Source: JAJDXW01 sp965202895
GTDB taxonomy: Bacteria; Pseudomonadota; Gammaproteobacteria; HK1
Length of the DNA stretch: 64,000 nucleotides
Assembly: GCA_965202895.1 (NCBI GenBank)
Contig: OZ241901.1
Location: 4,154,001 to 4,218,000, forward strand
Direction: 5' to 3'
Shown here: positions 1 through 8,475 of the stretch, piece by piece
Position numbering within the stretch: the first letter of the stretch is position 1
Layout of the letters: each line of letters starts with the position of its first letter
Notes under the pieces: model-generated
Seen by the model: the letters and a program-made list of their open reading frames with translations, nothing else
Told to the model about the DNA's origin: nothing
Databases searched by the model: none
Position numbers and translations under genes: made by a program

Positions 1-190
1 TGGGACGGCAAGACCGCCGCGGATCGATGCGGGCGAGACGGCCGCGTTCGCAGGACGCGCCGTTCCCGGGGAGCCCCGTTCCCAAGACGCCCGCATCCGT
101 GGGACGCGCCGCTCCCGGGACCTTCGCCGCTCCGGTTCGACCGAACCGGGTTCGCCCGCGCGAACCAGTCCCGCAGCGCGAAACGACCTC
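1..190 (+). repeat. Partial copy of a dispersed palindromic repeat
   Basis: No gene is seen in the first 280 bases. Bases about 104-185 match 41048-41132 closely; both contain GACCTTC, then TTCGACCGAACCGGGT, then CGCCCGCGCGAACCA. The first 100 bases carry CGCCGTTCCC-type motifs like those in the hairpin repeats near 5.7 kb and 50.8 kb, so this looks like a decayed member of that repeat family. An open reading frame crosses it but has no recognisable protein content. Confidence 0.5.
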
Positions 191-280
191 GGACCTCCGC
201 AAGGGCGATCCAATGCTGCGGACGCGGCGGGGCGGTCCCGGCGGGAGCGGCGCGGCGAGGGACCCGGCAGGCAGGGCGGA

Positions 281-1858
281 TCACCCGTCCCGGTAGCGGC
301 GGCGGAGATCGGCCTTCAGGGTCTTGCCCATCGCGCTCCTGGGCAAGGCGTCGACGAAGCGGTAGCGCCGCGGCACCTTGTAGCCGCCGATGTGCCGCCG
401 GCAGTGGGCGATGAGGGCGGCTTCCCCCTCGCCGGAGGCGAGATCGGACCCGGGCGCCGGCACGATCACCGCGAGGAGCACTTCTCCCCACGTCTCGTCC
501 GGCACGCCGACGACGGCCGCCTCGACCACGTCCGGGTGGGTGTAGAGCACCGCCTCCACCTCGGTCGACCAGACGTTCTCGCCGCCGGTGATGACCACGT
601 CCTTCTTGCGGTCGACGACGTAGAGATGGCCCTCCTCATCCACCCGGCCGACGTCGCCGGTATGGAACCAGCCTTCGCGGAACGCCGCCCGGGTCTCCTC
701 CGGGCGGTCGAGGTAGCCCGGCGAGACGTTCGGGCCGCGCACCACGATCTCGCCCGCCTCGCCGGGCGCGGCGTCGTTCCCCGCGTCGTCCACGATGCGA
801 AGCTCGACCCCGACGAGCGGCCGCCCGACCGAGCGCAGCCGATCCCCGCCTTCGAGCCCCGCGAGGTGCTGGTCCCAGCCGAGGGTGGTCAGGATCGGCG
901 AGGTCTCGGTGAGCCCGTAGCTGTGGACCAGCTCGACCCCGGGGAACGCCTCGATCGCCCGCCGGACCCACACCGCGTCCATCGGCGCCGCCCCGTAGGT
1001 CAGACGCCGGAAGGAGCTGGTGTCGTGGTCCGCGAAGGCCCCCTCCCGGACGAGCCGGACGATGAGGGTCGGGGAGAGCATGGTGAAGGTGGCGCGGCTC
1101 TTCTCCACCGCCGCGAGAAAGGCATCCGGGGTGAAGTCCGGCAGGTAGGCATGGGCCGCCCCGGTGTGGGAGAACGGGCCGCCGAGGAGGTCCGCGGAAT
1201 GGAACATCGGTGCGACGTGCAGCATCACGTCGTCCTCGACGGCGCGGTAGGGGCCGACGAGCTGGAGGCCGTTCGCCGCGATGTTCCGGTGGGTGAGGCG
1301 CACCCCTTTCGCCCGCCCGGTGGTGCCGCCGGTGTGGAGGAGAAGCGCGTCGTCCCCCTCCGCGCCGACCCGCCCCTCGTCCTCGGGCGACCCGTCGCGG
1401 AGCGTCTCGTAATCGGGCTCTTCGGACCCGCCGCCCCCGCCGAGGCCCCCCTTACCGCGCCCGATCCGGAGCATCCGATCCCCGCGCCGCGCGATCGCGG
1501 GGTCGGCGGCGAGGCCCGCCCAGTGGTCCTCCACCGCGACGAGGCGCGGGGAGATCCCTTCGAGGAGGTCCGCGATCTCCGCCGGGGCGAGGCGGTAGTT
1601 GATCGGGGCGGGGATCGCGCCCATCCAGTACCCGGCATGGATGAGCTCGGCCTGGCGCGGGTCGTTGCGGCAGAGGATGGCGAACCGGTCTCCGGCGCCC
1701 ACCCCGAGCGAGCGCAGGGCGCCCGCCGCCCGCCGCACCCGCACCGCGAACCCGGCCCAGGTGAGCGGGCCGCCCTGCCCTTCGGCGGTGGGGACGACGG
1801 CGGGGTTTGCCGGGAAGTGCCGCTCCGCCCGCTCGATGAGCGCCCGCATGGTGATCAT
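281..1858 (-). CDS. Acyl-CoA synthetase (AMP-binding, adenylate-forming)
   Basis: A 525-residue class I adenylate-forming enzyme, expected to activate a carboxylic acid to an acyl-AMP and then to an acyl-CoA in the cytoplasm. The phosphate-binding loop HTGGTTGRAKG lies near residue 175, YGLTETSP follows in the A5 position, the hinge region reads GWFHTGDVGR then VDRKKDVVITGGENV (about 395-430), and the acylation lysine is in GKTLK near the C-terminus. Length is normal for the family. It starts at ATG; a second ATG three codons later is possible. It lies 12 bp downstream of an F420-type oxidoreductase on the same strand, so the two are probably co-transcribed and may share a substrate. Chain-length specificity cannot be read from the sequence. 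Confidence 0.9.
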   Translation of the reverse strand: MITMRALIERAERHFPANPAVVPTAEGQGGPLTWAGFAVRVRRAAGALRSLGVGAGDRFAILCRNDPRQAELIHAGYWMGAIPAPINYRLAPAEIADLLEGISPRLVAVEDHWAGLAADPAIARRGDRMLRIGRGKGGLGGGGGSEEPDYETLRDGSPEDEGRVGAEGDDALLLHTGGTTGRAKGVRLTHRNIAANGLQLVGPYRAVEDDVMLHVAPMFHSADLLGGPFSHTGAAHAYLPDFTPDAFLAAVEKSRATFTMLSPTLIVRLVREGAFADHDTSSFRRLTYGAAPMDAVWVRRAIEAFPGVELVHSYGLTETSPILTTLGWDQHLAGLEGGDRLRSVGRPLVGVELRIVDDAGNDAAPGEAGEIVVRGPNVSPGYLDRPEETRAAFREGWFHTGDVGRVDEEGHLYVVDRKKDVVITGGENVWSTEVEAVLYTHPDVVEAAVVGVPDETWGEVLLAVIVPAPGSDLASGEGEAALIAHCRRHIGGYKVPRRYRFVDALPRSAMGKTLKADLRRRYRDG

Positions 1859-1870
1859 GGCCGCAGACCC

Positions 1871-2893
1871 TCAGGCAGCGGCCCGGAACGAGTCGACGAA
1901 GCGCCGCCACCCGGACTCGGGGGCGCCTTCGGGAACCGGGAAGTAGAGCGAGACCCGGTCCAGGAGCCCCTCGTAGCGCCGGCGAAGCGCGGCCGGAACC
2001 TCCGCGGGCCGCGCGGTGACCGCCACCTCCTCGATCAGGGTATCGGGGACGAGGCGCGGCATCGCGTCGAGCTCGCCCCGGCGCATGAGCGCACTCAGCT
2101 CCTTCGCGATGCCGCCGAGGCCGTGATACTCGAGGAGCGCGCGGTAGCTCGGGGTCGAGGCGTAGAAGGCGATCTGCCGCCGGACCTCCTGCTCGCGTGC
2201 GGAGCGCTCCGCCTCGTCGTCGCCGGTCACGGTGAAGACCGGAGCGTAGAGATCGAGGGTCGAGCCGTCCCGGCCGTTCGCCCGCGCGCCCTCCTCGATC
2301 GCGGGCCGCACCACGTCCCGGAGATAGCCGACGGAGTGCATGGGATGGACGTGGAACCCGTCCGCGACCTCGCCGGCGGCCCGGCACATCCGCGCGTTCA
2401 CCCCGGCGAGGTAGATGGGGATGCGGGGATGGTCGATGGGGCCCGGATCGAAGAAGGGGTTCATCAGCCGGAACCGGTAGAACTCCCCCTCGTAGGCGGG
2501 GCGGGCGCCGTTCTGGAAGGTGTCCCAGATCGCGCGCACGCACCGGACGTAATCGGTCACCCGGGCGGCCGGCCGGTCGAAGGGCATCGAGAACCGGCGC
2601 TCCACGTGGGCCCGCACCTGGGTGCCGAGACCGAGGTGGAAGCGGCCGCGGCTTCCTCGCTGGAGGTCCCACGCGACCTGCGCCATCGAGAACGGGCTCC
2701 GCGCGAACGCGACCGCGATGTTGGTGCCGACGTGGATCCGGCGGGTGGCGCTCGCCGCGAGCGCGAGGGGCAGGAACGGGTTGTGGTCCGCCTCGAACGT
2801 CCAGGCGCAGTCGAAGCCCATGCGCTCGAAGCGGAGCGCCTCCTCGCCCATCCGCTCGAAGGGGACGTCCCGCATCTGGGTGTCGATCTTCAT
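1871..2893 (-). CDS. LLM-class (luciferase-like) F420-type oxidoreductase
   Basis: A 340-residue TIM-barrel flavin or F420-dependent oxidoreductase of the bacterial luciferase superfamily; the pattern resembles F420-dependent subfamilies (recall, not searched). It begins MKIDTQMRD; an upstream in-frame ATG exists, but the chosen start has a clear GGAGGGAAGG ribosome site just before it. Family traits include the early GFDCAWTFEADHNPFLPL, the strand RIHVGTNIAVAFARSPF, the phosphate-binding GRFHLGLGTQVRAHVERRF and IPIYLAGVNARM. It sits 12 bp before the acyl-CoA ligase gene and close to a second LLM protein and a split-barrel protein, so this is a small oxidoreductase cluster. The substrate is unknown. 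Confidence 0.88.
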   Translation of the reverse strand: MKIDTQMRDVPFERMGEEALRFERMGFDCAWTFEADHNPFLPLALAASATRRIHVGTNIAVAFARSPFSMAQVAWDLQRGSRGRFHLGLGTQVRAHVERRFSMPFDRPAARVTDYVRCVRAIWDTFQNGARPAYEGEFYRFRLMNPFFDPGPIDHPRIPIYLAGVNARMCRAAGEVADGFHVHPMHSVGYLRDVVRPAIEEGARANGRDGSTLDLYAPVFTVTGDDEAERSAREQEVRRQIAFYASTPSYRALLEYHGLGGIAKELSALMRRGELDAMPRLVPDTLIEEVAVTARPAEVPAALRRRYEGLLDRVSLYFPVPEGAPESGWRRFVDSFRAAA

Positions 2894-3235
2894 TTCGCCT
2901 TCCCTCCGCCTTCCCGTTCGTCCTCGACCGTCCACGACGCGCTTCGCGGCGGCATCCGGTCGCCGCGCGCCGGACACCGCCCGCCCGAGCCCCTCGACAC
3001 GGCAACGGCCCGCACGTCCGACCGTCCTGCCGCGATGGACGCCGACCTGCTCACGGCGGCGTCTCGACGCCGCCGCGACGAACCCCGGCGAGACGTGCGG
3101 GCCCGGGCTCCTCGAAGCGGCGCCATCCCCACGAGTCCGGGGCGCGCCGCCCCCGGGGGCGCCGGCGTCCCGCCCGCCGCTGCCGGGGCGCCCGGTCCGT
3201 GGTCCCGCGCCCGGTCCGTCCGGGGCGAAGCCGCT
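2894..3235. other. Intergenic, 342 bp, no gene recognised
   Basis: The stretch between the two LLM genes is GC-rich. Apart from the ribosome-binding site of the downstream gene at its left edge, I see no conserved protein, RNA or palindrome in it. Confidence 0.5.
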
Positions 3236-4099
3236 TCAGATCTGCTCGATCACGTCCCGGGCGAGCCGCTCGAGCCCCCGCCGAAGGCCGTCGACGTCCT
3301 GGGCCGGCGGGCTCACCACGAGACGCGAGACGCCGAGGGCGGCATAGGGCTCGAGGTCCTCCGGGGTCCGGACCCGCCCCCCGCAGATCAGCTCGACCTC
3401 CGCCGGGTCGCGCCCGATCCGCTCGCACTCCTCGCGTACGATGCCGAAGAGGCGGGCGAGCTCGTCCGGAGCGCCGCGGGCGGGGAAGAAGCCGTCCCCG
3501 AGGCGGGCCGCCCGCCGCGCCGCGGGCGCGCTGTGCCCGCCGACCACGATCGGGATCCCTTCGGGCCGGACCGGGCGGGGATTCGACTCGACCGCCTCCC
3601 ACCGGTAGAAACGGCCCCGGAACGGCTCCGCGCGCGGCGACCACAGGCTGCGGAGGGCCTGAATGCTCTCGTCGGTCCGGGCGCCCCGCTCCTCGAACGG
3701 CACCCCGACGGCGGCGAACTCCTCCGCGAGCCACCCGACCCCGACCCCCGCGATCGCCCGCCCTCCCGAGAGGACGTCGAGGGTCGCGAACTGCTTGGCC
3801 ACGTAGGGGGGCTCGCGCTGCGGCAGGATGAGGACCCCGGTGGCGAGCCGCAGGGTGGTGGTGACCGCCGCGGCATAGCCGAGCCACACCAGCGGATCCG
3901 GGATCGGCATGTCCTCGCGGCCGGGCATCCGGCCCGTCTTCGAGTAGGGATAGCGCGAGCGGTAGCCCACCGGCACGAGCACGTGCTCCACGGTCCACAA
4001 CGACTCGATCCCCGCCGCTTCCGCCGCGCTCGCGAGGCCGCGGATCCCGTCCGGCTGCACGAACCCCCCGGTATTGGCGAACAGGAGCCCGAACTTCAC
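3236..4099 (-). CDS. LLM-class F420-dependent oxidoreductase
   Basis: A 287-residue luciferase-like oxidoreductase. The start MKFGLLFANTGGF is a typical first strand; GIESLWTVEHVLVP, then PDPLVWLGYAAAVTTTLRL, ATGVLILPQREP and RAIAGVGVGWLAEEF are the usual family blocks, and PIVVGGHSAPAARRAARLGDG is the C-terminal phosphate-binding region. This pattern matches the probable F420-dependent subfamily (inference from memory). It is the second LLM enzyme in 3 kb and is followed upstream by a split-barrel protein that may use the same cofactor. No F420 biosynthesis gene is in the window, so cofactor identity is inferred. Confidence 0.88.
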   Translation of the reverse strand: MKFGLLFANTGGFVQPDGIRGLASAAEAAGIESLWTVEHVLVPVGYRSRYPYSKTGRMPGREDMPIPDPLVWLGYAAAVTTTLRLATGVLILPQREPPYVAKQFATLDVLSGGRAIAGVGVGWLAEEFAAVGVPFEERGARTDESIQALRSLWSPRAEPFRGRFYRWEAVESNPRPVRPEGIPIVVGGHSAPAARRAARLGDGFFPARGAPDELARLFGIVREECERIGRDPAEVELICGGRVRTPEDLEPYAALGVSRLVVSPPAQDVDGLRRGLERLARDVIEQI

Positions 4100-4311
4100 T
4101 TTTCAATTCCTTGTATTGTCGAAGATATTCACGCGAAAGCGGCCCGGTCCCGCGACCCCCTCGGCGGCCGGGCCGATCGGCGAAGACCCGCCGCTCGACG
4201 AAGGGCCGGGCGCTCCCCGGCGGACGGCCGGGGGGCGGCGCACGCGGGGTCTCGTCCTCCCGAGGCCGAGCGCCGTCCGGACCGGTCCGGCCCGAGCCGG
4301 CCGGCGGCCGA

Positions 4312-4836
4312 TCAGGGCTTGCCGAAGGTCGCGATCCGGTCGATCCGGCATTCGAACAGGATTCGCTTCTCGTCGATCGCCGGATCCCGGAGCCCGTAGG
4401 GCGGCTCGGCCCCGGTGTACTTCGTCCAGATCCGGTCGAGCTGGGCGGTGACCCGGGCGCCGTCCGGCCCGTCCTCCGGCGCCTCGTTCACCACCGTGCA
4501 CTTGATGCTCACCCAGTGGTACGGGTTGTCGGGGTTGACGACGAGGATCGTGAGCTGCGGGTTCCTGCGGATCCACCCGCACTTCGGCCGATGAGCGGCG
4601 GTGTTGACGAGGATCTTCTCCCCGTCGTGGTCGAACCACATGGGGGTGAGCCCGGGCCGGCCGTCCGGGCCGATGACCGCCAGGGTGACGGTGATGGGAC
4701 GGTCGAGCAGCTCCCGGTAGATCGGGTCGAGGTCGTCGAGGCTCCTGGCCGGGCGGCGATCCCCGACCGAGAACTGCCCCTCCTGGAGACCGTCGGCCAC
4801 GTGCCTGAAGGTCGCGATCGTGAATCCCTCGGCCAT
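4312..4836 (-). CDS. Pyridoxamine 5'-phosphate oxidase-like split-barrel protein
   Basis: A 174-residue split-barrel flavin-binding-fold protein of the PNPOx-like class, which includes F420-dependent reductases. Core pattern: PITVTLAVIGPDGRPGLTPM, then WFDHDGEKILVNTAAHR, KCGWIRRNPQLTILVVNPDN and WVSIKCTVVNEAPEDG, i.e. alternating strands with the typical charged turn. The start MAEGFT follows GGGAGGAATGCAGC, an excellent ribosome site; a longer frame upstream is less likely. Together with two LLM genes it forms an F420/flavin-linked group. The exact substrate is unknown. Confidence 0.82.
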   Translation of the reverse strand: MAEGFTIATFRHVADGLQEGQFSVGDRRPARSLDDLDPIYRELLDRPITVTLAVIGPDGRPGLTPMWFDHDGEKILVNTAAHRPKCGWIRRNPQLTILVVNPDNPYHWVSIKCTVVNEAPEDGPDGARVTAQLDRIWTKYTGAEPPYGLRDPAIDEKRILFECRIDRIATFGKP

Positions 4837-5095
4837 GCTGCATTCCTCCCTCGAGTCGATGGATACCGCTTCCCGAATGATAGCGCGCTCGGGGCGAGGG
4901 GCGGAGCGCCCCATCGCCGCCGGCAGGGCAATCACGCCTGGACGTGAAACGTCGTTTCGGGGCCGCCAAGCCGGCCGGACCAGCCGTAGACGAACCCTTG
5001 GGACGTCCGGTCCACCTCGGCGTTCCTCGAAGGCGAAATCGGTCCGAAGGGGGTGTGTCGACCGCCATTCAACGCTCGGAGACCTCGAATGCGAT

Positions 5096-5269
5096 GGGGC
5101 TTATATCGAAAGTTACCCCGGTGTAGTGGAGTCCCTATTCGGCTGCGCGATTGGGCGATTTCGACGGATTCGGTGGGATCGGCTCTCAGGGGCCGCGCGG
5201 GACGTGTAGGGCGGAGTCCCTATTTTCCGCGCTATCGGCAGCTCCGGGGTAACTTTCGATATAAGCCCC
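5096..5269. mobile_element. MITE, 174 bp, with perfect terminal inverted repeats and 8-bp target duplication
   Basis: The ends are GGGGCTTATATCGAAAG then TTACCCC (left, 5096-5119) and its exact reverse complement at 5246-5269; pairing extends one to two bases further on each side. The element is flanked on both sides by AATGCGAT (5088-5095 and 5270-5277), a clean 8-bp target duplication. The interior holds no gene but a direct repeat of GGAGTCCCTATT (about 5129 and 5213). Terminal GGGG and 8-bp duplications are known for several IS families, such as IS1595 and IS6, so it is probably a non-autonomous derivative; no matching transposase is in this window. It sits inside a copy of the GATTGCCCTGC repeat. 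Confidence 0.85.
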
Positions 5270-5571
5270 AATGCGATTGCCCTGCACCGGCGGGCTCGCA
5301 CCCCGCCCCGGATCCGGACCGGACGGGGAGGATGGAGCGCCCCGGACCCCGGGCCGGGAGCCCGGTTCGCGGAGCCGGGACGCCCGGGAACGCGATGGCG
5401 CACGGTCCTCGGCCCCGCCGCGGCCCCGAGGGACGAACGGCTTGGGTAGGCCGCCGGAGACCGGGAGACGACGGCCGGGCCGGCCGCAAGGGTCGCGGCG
5501 CGGCCGCCGAGTCCAGGCTTCCACCGACCGGCCGCCGCAACCCGGGCTTCGTGCGTGGCCAGGTCCGGGAG

Positions 5572-5880
5572 CCCCGGGCGCTGTTTGTAACCTCTTGATA
5601 TAGCGGGTGGAGATCGGGGGTCGAGATATTTTTCAACCCCACGGAGACGGCGTTCTTCCGTGGTTTGGGTTCGGTTCGAGGGGTTGCTGGCGGATTTCAC
5701 CCCGCGGAGCCACTTGCGCGGGCACGGCGTCCTGGGAACGCTTGTGTCCCGCCCGCAAATGGGACGACGAGGCCGCCGCCGATCAATGCGGGCGGGACAC
5801 AAGCGTTCCCAGGACGCCGTGCCCGGGAGCGTTCGCGAGAGGCGTGCCCGGCGAAAACCCCACAGCGCACATGCCTCGGT
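5572..5880 (+). repeat. Dispersed repeat, full copy with 39-bp perfect inverted repeat
   Basis: Bases 5719-5757 and 5787-5825 are perfect reverse complements of 39 bp separated by a 29-base loop; the arm begins CGGGCACGGCGTCCTGGGAA. The left flank (CTGTTTGTAACCTCTTGATA, then TTGCTGGCGGATTTCACCCC) recurs at 43.9 kb, and in part the unit recurs inverted at 50.7-50.96 kb; the right flank ends GCACATGCCTCG. The rest of the gap 4837-5977 holds the MITE and no gene I can support. The palindrome makes several frames stay open, so the reading frames here are not evidence of coding. Confidence 0.8.
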
Positions 5881-5977
5881 CCGGAATCGGAGCTTGCCGG
5901 CGGGGGCGGCTTCGGCTAGCGTTGCGGGCGGACCCGTTCGAGCCGCCCGGAGAGGCGGCCCCCGCGGAGGAAGCGCC

Positions 5978-6586
5978 GTGCCCGTCGAGGTACTCGAGCT
6001 GCACCACCACGGGATCCGGATCGGCCCTTCGGACGACGCGCAGAAGAGTGCGCGCGAGCCCTGCTCAGGGGTGCTCGGGCTCGAAGCGGACCCGGGCCGC
6101 CCGAACGTCCCCGGCATTCCCGGCTTCCGGAGGTACGTGGGCGGCGGCGAGCAACGCACCCGGCTCCATCTCACGGGAGCGGCCGGCGAGTCTCCGGTCG
6201 CGCGGAGCGCGGAGGAGGATCCGACCCGCCCCCACGTGGCGCTCGCGGTCGAGGACGTCCAGGAGGCGCGGCGCGAGCTGGAGTCCCGCGGGATCCGGCA
6301 CTGGACCATCCAGGGTCTCGTCGGCGAGAGCTCGGACCAGGTCTTCGTCCCCGACCCGTTCGACAACGTCATCGAGCTCCACCGGATCGGCGCCTGCCGC
6401 TGCGATCGGGTCACGCTCGAAGGGCAGCAGGCGCAGGCGCGGCCGCTCGCTCCCGCGGGGTCTCTCCCGTCTCTCCGCCGGGAGACGGGAGCCCCGGACG
6501 ATCCGGGCGAGCGTGGTCCGGAGGGGTCGCGGCCGCCTTCGCGGACGCCTGCCGGATGCCGAGCAACCGCATCGGCATCTTCGTGA
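5978..6586 (+). CDS. VOC (glyoxalase-like) family protein
   Basis: A GTG start with GGAGG nine bases upstream gives a 202-residue protein. The first 145 residues match the vicinal-oxygen-chelate fold: VEVLELHHHGIRIG opens the first module, followed by GVLGLEADPGRPNVPGIPG, PHVALAVEDVQEARRELES (second module) and DQVFVPDPFDNVIELHRIG at the end. The metal-ligand positions of VOC enzymes (His near the start of each module and a final Glu) look present. The last 55 residues are Arg/Pro-rich and match nothing known to me; they may reflect a frameshift near the true stop. The segment SDDAQKSAREPCSG is unusual where ARAFY-like residues are expected, so decay is possible. Confidence 0.6.
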   Translation: MPVEVLELHHHGIRIGPSDDAQKSAREPCSGVLGLEADPGRPNVPGIPGFRRYVGGGEQRTRLHLTGAAGESPVARSAEEDPTRPHVALAVEDVQEARRELESRGIRHWTIQGLVGESSDQVFVPDPFDNVIELHRIGACRCDRVTLEGQQAQARPLAPAGSLPSLRRETGAPDDPGERGPEGSRPPSRTPAGCRATASASS

Positions 6587-6672
6587 ACCTGCCGCTCGCA
6601 TCGCTCGACGAGCTCGCCCTCCGGGAGAGGCTGGACGAGATCGGCAGGCGGACGCCGGCCGCGCGGGCATGA
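6556..6672 (+). CDS. Possible small ORF before the aquaporin
   Basis: A 38-codon frame (MPSNRIGIFVNLPLASLDEL and on) ends in TGA that overlaps the aquaporin ATG as ATGA, the usual sign of translational coupling. GGAGGGG lies upstream at about 6519. The FVNLPLASLDE segment recalls the first strand of glyoxalase-like proteins, so this may be a decayed relic rather than a gene. No function is assigned. Confidence 0.25.
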   Translation: MPSNRIGIFVNLPLASLDELALRERLDEIGRRTPAARA

Positions 6673-7385
6673 GAGAGCACGATCTCCCTCGCCGGCTGGC
6701 CGCCGAAGCCCTCGGCACCGCGTTTCTGCTCGCGGTGGTCGTCGGGAGCGGCATCATGGGGGAGCGCCTCGCGGGCGGCAACGACGCCATCGCGCTCCTC
6801 GGCAACACCATCGCCACCGGCGCCGCCCTCGTCGTTCTGATCCTCATCTTCGGAGCGGTCTCCGGGGCGCACTTCAACCCGGCGGTCACCCTCGCGTTCT
6901 CGATCCGGCGCGAGATCACGGGGCGCGATGCCGTGCTCTACGTCCTCGTGCAGGTGGCCGGCGGGCTCGTCGGGGTCATGGCCGCGCACTTCATGTTCGG
7001 CGAGCCGCTGCTCGTGGAAGGGGTCAGGAGCCGCACGGGGAGCGGGCAGTGGCTGGGCGAGTTCGTGGCGACGTTCGGGCTCCTCGCCACCATCCTCGGG
7101 TGCCTCCGGGCCCGGCCCGAAGCGATCCCCTGGGCGGTGGGGCTCTTCATCACCTCCGGCTACTGGTTCACGTCGTCGACGTCGTTCGCGAACCCCGCCG
7201 TCACCATTGCCCGGTCCTTCACCGACACCTTCTCCGGTATCGCTCCGGGCGACGCCCCCGGCTTCATCGCCGCCCAGATCGCGGGGGCCCTCGCCGCGAC
7301 GGCCGTGTTCGGGTGGCTCTGGTCGGAACGCCTCCGCCGCGGCTCGTCTCCGACCGCCGCGCAGGCGCGGGACGCCGCCGACTGA
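6669..7385 (+). CDS. MIP/aquaporin family channel, AqpS-like
   Basis: A 238-residue integral membrane channel with six predicted helices and two half-helices carrying NPA motifs: HFNPAVTLAF (Asn70) and SFANPAVTIAR (Asn175). The position after the second NPA, normally Arg of the selectivity filter, is Val178. As I recall, AqpS of arsenic-resistance operons in Sinorhizobium also has Val there, and those channels pass trivalent metalloids. The EALGTAFLLAVVVGSGIMGERL opening and FTDTFSGI are also typical of that subfamily. No arsR, arsC or arsenite pump is adjacent; a VOC gene lies just upstream. Metalloid transport is an inference. Confidence 0.88.
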   Translation: MREHDLPRRLAAEALGTAFLLAVVVGSGIMGERLAGGNDAIALLGNTIATGAALVVLILIFGAVSGAHFNPAVTLAFSIRREITGRDAVLYVLVQVAGGLVGVMAAHFMFGEPLLVEGVRSRTGSGQWLGEFVATFGLLATILGCLRARPEAIPWAVGLFITSGYWFTSSTSFANPAVTIARSFTDTFSGIAPGDAPGFIAAQIAGALAATAVFGWLWSERLRRGSSPTAAQARDAAD

Positions 7386-7511
7386 GCCCTCCGGTCGCGG
7401 GAGAGCCCCGCGAAGCGCCCCTCTCTCCCCGGGCTTCCGCGGGCCGCGCCGGACGCGCCGCCCCGACACCCCGGTTCGGGGCTCGAAGTCCGGGTCCCGG
7501 ACCGCGGTGGT

Positions 7512-8384
7512 TCAGCCGCCGCGAAGATCCGCGAGGATGGTGCGGGCGATCCGCTCCGCGAGCTTCCGAGACAGTCGCGACGTTGCCGCGAGGGAACCTC
7601 CGGCAAGCAGGTCGTCCAGCTCCCTCCGGGCGAGACCGGGAAGCACTCCGCTCGCGGCCGCGGAACGGTACCCCGACGGCGCCAGCAGGTCCGCGGTCCA
7701 GATCCGGGCGCCGTCGCGGCGGCTGAAGGTCCACGCCTCCCGCACCCCCATTCGGAAGTACGGCGCGAGTTTGTGGCTGGATGCGACGCTGCGGTCGATC
7801 TCCACCACGAGATCGGGCACGGGATGGCCCTTGCGGACATCGAGATAGCCGTCGAATTCCGTCAGGTCGAGCTCGCTCGGCGGATCCACGATGAGGCTTG
7901 CATCCGGCTCGAAAGCACCGTCGTCGCTCAGCAGGCGGGTCGCGCCCGCGATGAAGAACGCAGGCGGATGGCCCGCATCGGACAGCGAGTGTTCGACCTG
8001 CCGGAAGAGCATCGGGACCTCCGCCGCCCGCCACTCGTGCGCGGGCCCCGGCTCGGCCACGAACTCCGCCCGGCCGGTGGCGGTGTCGTAACGGCACCGG
8101 GGCGCACCGTCATGGGCCGTCAGGCGGTTGAACAGGCCGCGAGGCATCGGGAGCTCGTAACGCACCGGAGCATCCGGACTCGAGCCCCCGGCTTCGGCCC
8201 CGGCATCCGGGGGGCCCGCACCGGAGCCGGGCGGGTCGGGCGCCGGCGATCCGGGGCGAGGATTCGGAGCCGGCCGCCCGAGGAAGGAGAGGAGCGATGA
8301 AGCCGGCCGGTCGCCGGCGGAGGATGGCGGGCGGCTCGCCGCTCCGGCGCGATGTGGAGAATCCGTTTCCGTTCGAGAGGCCAT
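7512..8384 (-). CDS. Uma2-family (DUF820) putative restriction endonuclease
   Basis: A 290-residue protein with a low-complexity Pro/Ser/Gly N-terminal third, then the PD-(D/E)XK-like fold of the Uma2 family: EPDASLIVDPP supplies the first acidic motif, HPVPDLVVEIDRS the second, and KLAPYFRMGVREAWTFSRRD the terminal conserved block. The start MASRTETDS is preceded by AGGGA at good spacing; the frame also runs 56 codons further up, without a site. A second Uma2-type gene lies at 57.9-59.0 kb. Family members are common in multiple copies, but their role is poorly known. Confidence 0.8.
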   Translation of the reverse strand: MASRTETDSPHRAGAASRPPSSAGDRPASSLLSFLGRPAPNPRPGSPAPDPPGSGAGPPDAGAEAGGSSPDAPVRYELPMPRGLFNRLTAHDGAPRCRYDTATGRAEFVAEPGPAHEWRAAEVPMLFRQVEHSLSDAGHPPAFFIAGATRLLSDDGAFEPDASLIVDPPSELDLTEFDGYLDVRKGHPVPDLVVEIDRSVASSHKLAPYFRMGVREAWTFSRRDGARIWTADLLAPSGYRSAAASGVLPGLARRELDDLLAGGSLAATSRLSRKLAERIARTILADLRGG

Positions 8385-8475
8385 CGACGACTTCCCTGCT
8401 CGCTGACTCGATCCGGAGATCCTAACCCCATCCACCCCTTCGATCCGCTCCCCCCCGATTCGATCCGGACCCCGG

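Noticed and set aside
392..4399. Very long plus-strand open frame of 1335 codons
   Set aside because: It is antisense to four clear genes, is Arg/Pro/His-rich and has no domain; long antisense frames are expected at this GC content.
5607..5977. Reading frames crossing the 39-bp palindrome
   Set aside because: The frames stay open because of the palindrome, and the same text recurs at other copies of the repeat; it is repeat, not protein.
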